Below are positions 31,295 to 36,694 of a DNA stretch of 36,694 nt, one piece after another. Under the pieces are notes generated by a model. That model searched no databases, had not been told where the DNA came from, and saw only the letters and a list, made by a program, of their open reading frames with translations. The position numbers and the translations under genes are program-made. Position 1 is the stretch's first letter. Each line of letters opens with the position of its first letter. Source of the DNA: Bacillota bacterium (GTDB lineage Bacteria; Bacillota; Dethiobacteria; Dethiobacterales; Dethiobacteraceae); contig QLUR01000027.1 in assembly GCA_018725565.1 (NCBI GenBank), forward strand, positions 1 through 36,694, given 5' to 3'.

Positions 31295-31406
31295 AATTAA
31301 CATGTGAGGCGCGTGCTGTACAGCCGGCAAGCGGGCGCGACCACCCGCCCTCGTTTAAGGAAACACCGTCTTCGGACGACAGGAGATGATATCAATACGG
31401 AGAAGA

Positions 31407-31435
31407 TTGACACAACAGGCAGCCGAATCTATAAT
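31407..31435 (+). promoter_or_regulatory. Consensus sigma-A promoter of the cysE operon
   Basis: TTGACA (31407-31412), a 17-nt spacer and TATAAT (31430-31435): a perfect match to the consensus. Transcription would start near 31442, at the 5' end of the T-box leader. Confidence 0.85.
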
Positions 31436-31441
31436 ATGGGT

Positions 31442-31690
31442 TAAGAACTAAATATAATAAAAGCGATGAAGGAGAAGAGTAAGGCTGTTTCCGTGACAGA
31501 GAGGTGTCCCCGGCGGCTGTAAGGGGCACCCGGTCAAGCAGTCCGAAGTGCGCTCCGGAGCTCAATTCCTGAAGGACAGTAGGGGATTGCGGTATGGCCG
31601 TTAGCCAATGTGAGCGGGACAGCAACAGCTGTCCAAACAGGGTGGAACCGCGGCGCGAAGCCGTCTCTGGTGAGGCGGTTTTTTTATTTA
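31442..31690 (+). promoter_or_regulatory. T-box leader (tRNA-Cys responsive)
   Basis: Contains the T-box signature AGGGTGGAACCGCG (31639-31652). A stem III-like hairpin GGACAGC / GCTGTCC lies just upstream (31617-31634), and a terminator follows. A candidate specifier codon TGC (Cys) lies at 31549-31551 inside the Stem I region, fitting the downstream cysE-cysS genes. Uncharged tRNA-Cys should pair with specifier and T-box and allow read-through. The specifier choice is by eye; no fold was computed. Confidence 0.9.
31661..31687 (+). terminator. T-box regulated terminator
   Basis: CCGTCTC (31661-31667), loop TGGT, GAGGCGG (31672-31678) and a run of T residues. The T-box sequence just upstream would form the competing antiterminator. 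Confidence 0.85.
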
Positions 31691-31728
31691 TCCGCGGGGT
31701 GACAGATTTAGCTACGGAGGGTATTAGG

Positions 31729-32379
31729 ATGAAATGGCTGAAACGAGAAATTAATGCTATCTTTGAGAGGGACCCGGCCGCTAAAACCCTGCTGGAGGTG
31801 CTGCTCTGTTATCCCGGGCTGCATGCCCTTATTTTTCACCGGGTTGCTCATGCGTTGCACAGGCGCGGCCTGGTTTTGCTGCCGAGACTGATTTCCCAGT
31901 TCTCCCGCTTCCTGACCGGTATTGAAATCCATCCCGGGGCCAAAATAGGGGCAGGCCTGTTTATTGACCACGGTATGGGCGTAGTAATCGGCGAGACTGC
32001 GGAAGTCGGTGATAATGTGACGATCTACCAGGGAGCGACCCTGGGGGGCACCGGCAAGGAAAAAGGCAAGCGTCATCCAACGGTGGGAGACAATGTTGTG
32101 ATCGGCACCGGCGCCAAGATTCTTGGCCCTATAGTTATTGGGGAATCTGCCAGAATCGGGGCCGGGTCAGTAGTGTTGAACAACGTGCCGTCCCATACCA
32201 CTGTGGTCGGCGTACCCGGTCGTATCGTCATCTATGACGGTGAGCGCGTTCCGTCGGTAGATTTAAATCATGTCAGTCTTCCGGACCCGGTGGCGGAAAT
32301 GCTGTACTGCCTGCAAAAGCAAATTGATGACCTGCGCTTCCAGCAGGAACGGTGCCTGAAGGAGGGGAAAGCAAGATGA
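31729..32379 (+). CDS. cysE: Serine O-acetyltransferase
   Basis: A 216-residue enzyme making O-acetylserine from serine and acetyl-CoA, the first committed step of cysteine synthesis. The short N-terminal helical domain and the left-handed beta-helix of hexapeptide repeats ([20 protein letters not shown], then [20 protein letters not shown] and [20 protein letters not shown]) are typical, including the active-site DHG. The length is that of the short Firmicute form. ATG 31729 follows GGAGG (31716-31720); an open frame extends upstream to 31594 but lies in the T-box and is not used. It overlaps cysS by 4 nt. Confidence 0.95.
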   Translation: MKWLKREINAIFERDPAAKTLLEVLLCYPGLHALIFHRVAHALHRRGLVLLPRLISQFSRFLTGIEIHPGAKIGAGLFIDHGMGVVIGETAEVGDNVTIYQGATLGGTGKEKGKRHPTVGDNVVIGTGAKILGPIVIGESARIGAGSVVLNNVPSHTTVVGVPGRIVIYDGERVPSVDLNHVSLPDPVAEMLYCLQKQIDDLRFQQERCLKEGKAR

Positions 32380-33779
32380 CTATTCGCGTATATAACACGC
32401 TGACCCGCAAAAAGGAAGAATTTGTGCCGGTTAGAGAAGGAAAAATCGGTATGTACGCCTGCGGCCCCACGGTTTATGATTACTTTCACATTGGCAACGC
32501 CCGGGTATTTATTGTCTTTGACGTTATCCGGCGCTACCTGCGCTACCGGGGCTATGACGTTACTTTTGTGCAGAATTTTACCGATATTGATGATAAAATG
32601 ATTAAGAGAGCCCAGGAGCTGGGCATCACAGTTGCCGAACTGGCAGACCGCTACATCGAAGCATATTTTCAGGATGCCGCAGCCCTAGGCATCGAGAAGG
32701 CTGATGTCCACCCCAAGGCGACCGAACATATTCCGGGAATGATTGCCCAGATTCAGCAGTTGATGGACAAGGGGCTGGCTTATGAAGCCGAGGGGGATGT
32801 CTATTTTCGGACAGCCGCTTTTCCGGACTACGGCCGGTTATCCAATCAACCGCTGGAGGAATTGGTGGCCGGTGCCCGCGTGGAAGTGGACGAACGGAAG
32901 AAGGACCCGCTTGATTTTGCCCTGTGGAAGAAGCAAAAGCCTGGGGAGCCGGCCTGGGACAGCCCCTGGGGTAAAGGTCGTCCAGGCTGGCACATCGAAT
33001 GTTCGGTGATGTCCATGCAATACCTTGGCGAAACAATAGATATTCACGGCGGGGGCCCTGACCTTGTTTTTCCCCACCACGAAAATGAAAAGGCGCAGGG
33101 TGAAGGCGCTACGGGAAAGCCGTTTGCCAGGTACTGGCTGCATGCGGGCTATCTGAACATCAACCAGGAGAAAATGTCGAAATCTCTCGGTAACTTTATG
33201 ATGGTACGCGACATACGGGAAAAATACGACCCGCAGGCGGTCCGCTTTTTTATGCTCTCCGCCCATTACCGCAACCCGGTTAATTTTTCCCCCGACCTGC
33301 TGGAGCAGGCGCAAAGCGGCCTGGAAAGGCTGAACAACGCCGTTTATAACCTGCGCGATATGCTGTACAAACTGGCGCCGGACGGCACCGGCGCAACAGA
33401 ACTCCTGGAGAAGCTCACCGCCTGCCGGCAACGTTTTATCGCCGCAATGGATGATGACTTTAACTCCGCGGAAGCGTTGGCAGTGCTTTTTGAGCTGGCC
33501 CGCGATGCCAATATTTACCTGCAGGAGATGGCTCCTTCGCGATTTGTGGTGGAGAAGGCACTGTCCTTTTTTGAGGAAACGGGTGGGGTGCTGGGCTTTT
33601 TTGCCGATAAAGCCAGAGGGTCACTTGATGCGCAGGTGGAAGAATTGATAACCAGACGGGAAGAAGCCCGCCGCCGCAAAGACTGGACGGCAGCGGATGC
33701 TATCCGTGATGAACTGCAGACCAAAGGCATAGTCCTGGAAGACACTCCGCAGGGTGTACGCTGGCGCAGAAAGGCATGA
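32376..33779 (+). CDS. cysS: Cysteinyl-tRNA synthetase
   Basis: A 467-residue class I synthetase charging tRNA-Cys. The N-terminal zinc ligand C29 and HIGN motif (residues 38-41) lie in [20 protein letters not shown]; a further Cys is in WHIECSVMS and the KMSKS motif is at ~267-271 ([11 protein letters not shown]). The C-terminal DALR-type and anticodon regions are complete. ATG 32376 overlaps the cysE stop (ATGA) and has GGAGGGG upstream. It overlaps mrnC by 4 nt. With cysE it is controlled by the tRNA-Cys T-box, linking cysteine supply to charging. Confidence 0.96.
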   Translation: MTIRVYNTLTRKKEEFVPVREGKIGMYACGPTVYDYFHIGNARVFIVFDVIRRYLRYRGYDVTFVQNFTDIDDKMIKRAQELGITVAELADRYIEAYFQDAAALGIEKADVHPKATEHIPGMIAQIQQLMDKGLAYEAEGDVYFRTAAFPDYGRLSNQPLEELVAGARVEVDERKKDPLDFALWKKQKPGEPAWDSPWGKGRPGWHIECSVMSMQYLGETIDIHGGGPDLVFPHHENEKAQGEGATGKPFARYWLHAGYLNINQEKMSKSLGNFMMVRDIREKYDPQAVRFFMLSAHYRNPVNFSPDLLEQAQSGLERLNNAVYNLRDMLYKLAPDGTGATELLEKLTACRQRFIAAMDDDFNSAEALAVLFELARDANIYLQEMAPSRFVVEKALSFFEETGGVLGFFADKARGSLDAQVEELITRREEARRRKDWTAADAIRDELQTKGIVLEDTPQGVRWRRKA

Positions 33780-34156
33780 CCGGACCGGAAACGCTGCCGC
33801 CCCTGTTGCTGGCCTATGTGGGTGACGCGGTCTATGAACTGTATGTCCGCTGTAAGCTGGTCAGCAGCGGGGCAAAACCGTTGCGGCGCCTGCACAGGGA
33901 AACGGTGCGCCATGTCGGGGCTGCCGGGCAGTCCGAGGCCTTACGTCTGCTATTGCCCCATCTTACAGAGCAGGAGGCGGCGATGGTGCGTTATGGGCGC
34001 AACAGTAAAAGCCGGGTGCCGAAAAGTGTGTCAATGTCTGCTTATCGCCAGGCCACGGGCCTCGAAACTCTGTTCGGCTACCTGTACCTGAAGGGGGACT
34101 TGCCAAGGATTGTAACGCTGCTGGAGTTGATTAACCCTGAGGAGGAGCAGAAGTGA
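33776..34156 (+). CDS. mrnC: Mini-ribonuclease 3
   Basis: A 126-residue Mini-RNase III: an RNase III catalytic domain without the dsRNA-binding domain, which matures 23S rRNA in Firmicutes. The variant signature [19 protein letters not shown] carries the catalytic acidic residues; [28 protein letters not shown] is the family's basic loop and second active-site region. The length is normal. It overlaps cysS and thyX by 4 nt each, so translation is coupled. Confidence 0.92.
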   Translation: MTGPETLPPLLLAYVGDAVYELYVRCKLVSSGAKPLRRLHRETVRHVGAAGQSEALRLLLPHLTEQEAAMVRYGRNSKSRVPKSVSMSAYRQATGLETLFGYLYLKGDLPRIVTLLELINPEEEQK

Positions 34157-34839
34157 AGGTTACCTTGCTGGCCTTTACCCCGGAGCCGGAAAAAATTGTA
34201 GCCGCCGCAGCCCGCCTGTGCTATTCCCCTGACGGAGCAGACGTCCTGCTGGAAGGGTTAACCCAGGAAAAGATACGCGCCTTTCTGGCGAGACTCATGG
34301 AACTGGGGCACCTGTCCCCGGTTGAGCATGTCTCTTTTACCTTTGCGGTGGAAGGCGTCAGCAGGGTTTTATCGCACCAGCTTGTCCGTCACCGTATCGC
34401 CTCATACTCCCAAAAGTCGCAACGTTATGTGCGGGAGGATAACTTTACCTACGTTATGCCCCCGGCTGTTGCCAAAGATAAGGACGCCAGCCGCCTTTTC
34501 AGGGAACAGATGGAGAACATCCGACAGGCGTACCGGACCTTGCGTGACATGGTCCATCACGAAGATGCGCGTTACATTTTGCCCGGTGCCTGTGAAACCA
34601 AACTTGTTTTTACGATGAACGTAAGGAGCTTGCTTAATTTTTTCCGCCTGCGCTGCTGCGAACGGGCCCAGTGGGAAATCAGGGCTTTGGCCGAAGCTGT
34701 GTACAGAGAAGTTAAAAGAGCAGCGCCGCTCCTGTTTGCCGCCGCCGGCCCGGCCTGCGTGAGCGATGGTTCCTGCCCCGAGGGGGCGATGAGTTGCGGC
34801 CGTACTGAGGAAGTCCGGCTAAGGTTCCGGGAGATGTGA
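34153..34839 (+). CDS. thyX: Flavin-dependent thymidylate synthase
   Basis: A 228-residue ThyX, which methylates dUMP to dTMP using methylenetetrahydrofolate and FAD/NADPH. The ThyX motif [13 protein letters not shown] (79-91) is clear, as are [19 protein letters not shown] and [18 protein letters not shown]. subtilis has no gene here, but several clostridial relatives place thyX in this operon. It starts on the mrnC stop (4-nt overlap) with GGAGGAG upstream. Confidence 0.95.
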   Translation: MKVTLLAFTPEPEKIVAAAARLCYSPDGADVLLEGLTQEKIRAFLARLMELGHLSPVEHVSFTFAVEGVSRVLSHQLVRHRIASYSQKSQRYVREDNFTYVMPPAVAKDKDASRLFREQMENIRQAYRTLRDMVHHEDARYILPGACETKLVFTMNVRSLLNFFRLRCCERAQWEIRALAEAVYREVKRAAPLLFAAAGPACVSDGSCPEGAMSCGRTEEVRLRFREM

Positions 34840-34843
34840 CGGG

Positions 34844-35584
34844 ATGGGCGAAAAGCTGCTGGTCGGGGGGAGACAGCCGGTCCTGGAAGCATTGCGTGCC
34901 GGAACGGAAATCAGTCGTCTTTTCTTGCAGAAAGGTACGCATGGAAATGTAGTGGATGAAATCCTGAGACTGGCGCGGCAGTCCGGCATCCCGGTTGAAC
35001 TGAAGGACAGGCAGACCCTGGAGCGGTTGGCGCCGGCACACAACCATCAGGGGGTGCTGGCCGAAACTGTTGCTTTCGGCTATACTCCTTTCCACCGGCT
35101 GTTGGAGCAACAAGACGACCGGCCGGCTTTTCTCCTTGTCCTTGACCACCTGCAGGACCCCCACAATTTGGGCGCCCTGATACGCACGGCATATGCGGCC
35201 GGCTGCCAAGGCCTGGTTATTGCGGAGCGCAGGGCCGCTCAGGTTACGGCTGCAGTCGTCAGGACGGCTTGCGGGGCGACCTTGCATCTGCCGGTAGCGC
35301 GGGTCGTCAACGTAGCCCGCTGCCTGGAAGAGTGCAGGGAAGCCGGCTGGTGGATTTACGGCGCTGACATGGCCGGTGAGACTCTTTATACTGCAGCGGA
35401 CTACCGGGGAAATACTGTTCTGGTGCTGGGCAGCGAAGGAAAGGGCCTGAGCCGCCTGATCAAAGAAAAGTGCGACCTGCTGCTTAGAGTGCCAATGAAA
35501 GGCCAGTTGGCCTCTCTTAATGTCTCGGTAGCCGGAGCCTTGCTCCTTTACGAAGTGTTGCGACAACGGGAGGAGCGGCTTTGA
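34844..35584 (+). CDS. rlmB: 23S rRNA 2'-O-ribose methyltransferase RlmB (SpoU/TrmH family)
   Basis: A 246-residue SPOUT-class methyltransferase, probably modifying a ribose in domain V of 23S rRNA (YacO/RlmB group). It has the N-terminal substrate-binding domain (LLVGGRQPVLEALRAG) and the knotted SAM domain with motifs LDHLQDPHNLGALIRTA, LVLGSEGKGLSRLI and VPMKGQLASLNVSVAGALLL. It starts 4 nt after thyX. The yacP/rae1 gene that follows in B. subtilis is absent. Confidence 0.92.
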   Translation: MGEKLLVGGRQPVLEALRAGTEISRLFLQKGTHGNVVDEILRLARQSGIPVELKDRQTLERLAPAHNHQGVLAETVAFGYTPFHRLLEQQDDRPAFLLVLDHLQDPHNLGALIRTAYAAGCQGLVIAERRAAQVTAAVVRTACGATLHLPVARVVNVARCLEECREAGWWIYGADMAGETLYTAADYRGNTVLVLGSEGKGLSRLIKEKCDLLLRVPMKGQLASLNVSVAGALLLYEVLRQREERL

Positions 35585-35590
35585 AAGTTC

Positions 35591-35620
35591 TTGACGCTTT
35601 CAGTTTTCCTGCGATATAAT
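35591..35620 (+). promoter_or_regulatory. Promoter of sigH
   Basis: TTGACG (35591-35596), an 18-nt spacer and TATAAT (35615-35620), placed 47 nt before the sigH start. Confidence 0.75.
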
Positions 35621-35666
35621 AGCAATGGACTAGCGCTCTGAACTTCAAGTTGTGGAGGCGATGCCG

Positions 35667-36326
35667 ATGGGTGTAATGGCCCAGGAACTGTATTGTAAAG
35701 TCTGGCCTGTGGACAGTTACGATGTGAAGACCGATGAGGAAATCGCCAATATGGCGAAAGACGGCTCAGAGATTGCGCTGGAGTACCTGATTAATAAATA
35801 CCGTAATTTTGTAAAAGCTAAGGCCAGGTCTTATTTCCTGATTGGAGCTGACCGGGAAGACATTATCCAAGAAGGAATGATTGGGCTGTACAAGGCCATC
35901 CGCGACTTTAAAGGGGACAAACTTTCCTCATTTCGAGCTTTTGCCGAACTTTGCATCACGCGGCAAATTATTACGGCCATCAAGACAGCTACCAGGCAGA
36001 AGCACATCCCCCTTAATTCATATGTTTCGTTAAACAAGCCTATTTATGATGAGGATTCAGATCGGACGCTGCTGGACATCCTTTCCGGTGCTAAAATAAC
36101 TGACCCTGAAGAATTGATGATTAACCGTGAAGAGTATGACAATATTGAAATAAAGATGAGTGAAATACTGAGTGATCTGGAATGGAAAGTGCTGACATAT
36201 TACCTGGAAGGTAAGTCGTATCAGGAAATCGCCCTGGAACTGGACCGTCATGTCAAGTCGATCGATAATGCCCTGCAGCGGGTAAAACGCAAGCTGGAAA
36301 GGTATCTTGAGGTAAGGGAAAATTAA
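35667..36326 (+). CDS. sigH: RNA polymerase sporulation sigma factor SigH
   Basis: A 219-residue sigma-70-family factor of the SigH group, which directs early sporulation genes. Region 2 is clear (ALEYLINKYRNFVKAKARSY, then GADREDIIQEGMIGLYKAIRDF), followed by RAFAELCITRQIITAIKTATRQKHIPLN and a region 4 helix-turn-helix (LEGKSYQEIALELDRHVKSI). ATG 35667 is 8 nt after GGAGG (35654-35658); an earlier GTG at 35652 overlaps that site. It marks the organism as a likely endospore former. Confidence 0.94.
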   Translation: MGVMAQELYCKVWPVDSYDVKTDEEIANMAKDGSEIALEYLINKYRNFVKAKARSYFLIGADREDIIQEGMIGLYKAIRDFKGDKLSSFRAFAELCITRQIITAIKTATRQKHIPLNSYVSLNKPIYDEDSDRTLLDILSGAKITDPEELMINREEYDNIEIKMSEILSDLEWKVLTYYLEGKSYQEIALELDRHVKSIDNALQRVKRKLERYLEVREN

Positions 36327-36358
36327 ATTAAGCGACAGGTAACCGTCTTACAGACAAA

Positions 36359-36385
36359 AGGGAAGCGTTCGCGCGCTCCCTTTTT
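36359..36385 (+). terminator. Terminator after sigH
   Basis: The arms GGGAAGCG and CGCGCTCCC pair around TTCG with small bulges, followed by TTTTT (36381-36385). It separates sigH from the tRNA genes. Confidence 0.75.
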
Positions 36386-36392
36386 GGCCTTC

Positions 36393-36421
36393 TTGACACG
36401 CTTAAATAGTTATTGTATAAT
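36393..36421 (+). promoter_or_regulatory. Consensus promoter of the tRNA cluster
   Basis: TTGACA (36393-36398), a 17-nt spacer and TATAAT (36416-36421): a perfect consensus 24 nt before the first tRNA. Confidence 0.88.
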
Positions 36422-36445
36422 CAGGAGGCTGAAAGCGGGAAACAG

Positions 36446-36519
36446 GCGGGTGTAGCTCAATGGCAGAGTTCCAGCTTCCCAAGCTGGCTACGTGGGTTCG
36501 ATTCCCATCACCCGCTCCA
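36446..36519 (+). tRNA. tRNA-Gly (anticodon CCC)
   Basis: The acceptor stem GCGGGTG / CACCCGC, anticodon arm CCAGC-TTCCCAA-GCTGG, T arm with GTTCGATTC and an encoded CCA end are all present. The 7-nt loop gives anticodon CCC, reading GGG. Confidence 0.92.
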
Positions 36520-36540
36520 ATGTTTGTCTTCAGTATGCGT

Positions 36541-36616
36541 CGCGGGGTGGAGCAGTTGGCAGCTCGTCGGGCTCATAACCCGGAGGTCGCAGGTTCAAGT
36601 CCTGCCCCCGCAACCA
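36541..36616 (+). tRNA. Initiator tRNA-fMet (anticodon CAT)
   Basis: It begins with C facing A at the end of the acceptor stem (CGCGGGG / CCCCGCA), the unpaired 1-72 position of initiators. The anticodon stem has the three G-C pairs (CGGG-CTCATAA-CCCG) that mark initiator tRNA. CCA is encoded. Confidence 0.93.
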
Positions 36617-36620
36617 ATTT

Positions 36621-36694
36621 GCTCACGTAGCTCAGTCGGTAGAGCACATCCTTGGTAAGGATGAGGTCACCGGTTCAATCCCGGTCGTGAGCTC
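36621..36694 (+). tRNA. tRNA-Thr (anticodon GGT), cut by the window end
   Basis: Acceptor GCTCACG / CGTGAGC, anticodon loop TTGGTAA (GGT, reading ACC and ACT) and a normal T arm. The window ends inside the 3' terminal nucleotides. Confidence 0.92.

Noticed and set aside
31594-31728. Open frame upstream of and in frame with cysE
   Set aside because: It runs through the T-box and terminator; the RNA element is unmistakable and ATG 31729 has its own ribosome site.
32330-32347. Palindrome-like CCTGC...TTCCAGCAGG in cysE
   Set aside because: The stem is only 5 bp, GTGG is absent and the residues (LRFQQE) look native to cysE; unlike the copies in brxC and pglX it is probably chance.
1-36694. CRISPR array, phage integrase or att sites at the tRNA genes
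   Set aside because: No regularly spaced repeats, no recombinase gene, and no tRNA-end duplication was seen near the island borders.

Overview
The window looks like a chromosome segment of a spore-forming, low-to-mid GC Firmicute, probably of the Desulfotomaculum/Pelotomaculum kind (an inference from gene content and style, not from a database search). It has a SigH-type sporulation sigma factor, a cysteine T-box leader, consensus sigma-A promoters, AGGAGG ribosome sites, CarD and ThyX. The housekeeping order carD-yacL-ispD-ispF-gltX / cysE-cysS-mrnC-thyX-rlmB-sigH closely follows the Bacillus subtilis yacL-to-sigH block, followed here by tRNAs Gly, fMet and Thr.

Layout. 1-2995: carD and the yacL-ispD-ispF operon. 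3006-5929: an inverted glutamine-dependent NAD synthetase gene and an alpha/beta hydrolase gene. 5930-7770: a decayed ECF sigma fragment and gltX. 7771-31300: a ~23 kb accessory island splitting gltX from cysE. 31400-36326: T-box-controlled cysE-cysS-mrnC-thyX-rlmB, then sigH with its own promoter. 36446-36694: three tRNA genes.

The island is built around a BREX operon of the type 3 pattern, all on the + strand: brxF (8750), brxC (9261), pglXI (14967), SNF2 helicase brxHII (19583), pglZ (26983) and a terminal brxA-like gene (28986). Three foreign blocks sit at its gene junctions: (a) an HD phosphohydrolase plus YwgA-like pair between brxC and pglX; (b) a Phd/RelE-type toxin-antitoxin pair, a DUF488 gene and a stump of a second DUF488 gene between pglX and brxHII; (c) a NurA nuclease, HerA translocase and SPPY-type DNA methyltransferase module between brxHII and pglZ. 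Block (c) is preceded by a 35-bp leftover copy of the first codons of pglZ, still placed at the helicase stop codon with a strong ribosome site. Block (a) is followed by a short echo of the brxC 3' end. These duplicated junctions suggest modules were spliced into an existing operon.

brxC and pglX carry six REP-like palindromes (GTGG, then a 6-7 bp stem around TTCCA) inside their reading frames, always in one phase per orientation, adding peptides of the type PASSRL or RLEAGS. They are not seen elsewhere in the window. Four type II toxin-antitoxin modules border or interrupt the island. Its right edge holds a frameshifted zinc-finger remnant and a 35-nt fragment matching gltX at 33 of 35 positions. 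Two copies of a ~60-bp intergenic repeat lie upstream of the hydrolase gene and of brxF; its function is unknown.

Likely joint function (inference): BREX proteins methylate host DNA (PglX) and block phage replication, while the NurA-HerA-methyltransferase and HD-YwgA cassettes may add a nuclease/translocase layer and a nucleotide-directed layer. No searches were run; family names rest on motifs, lengths and gene order.
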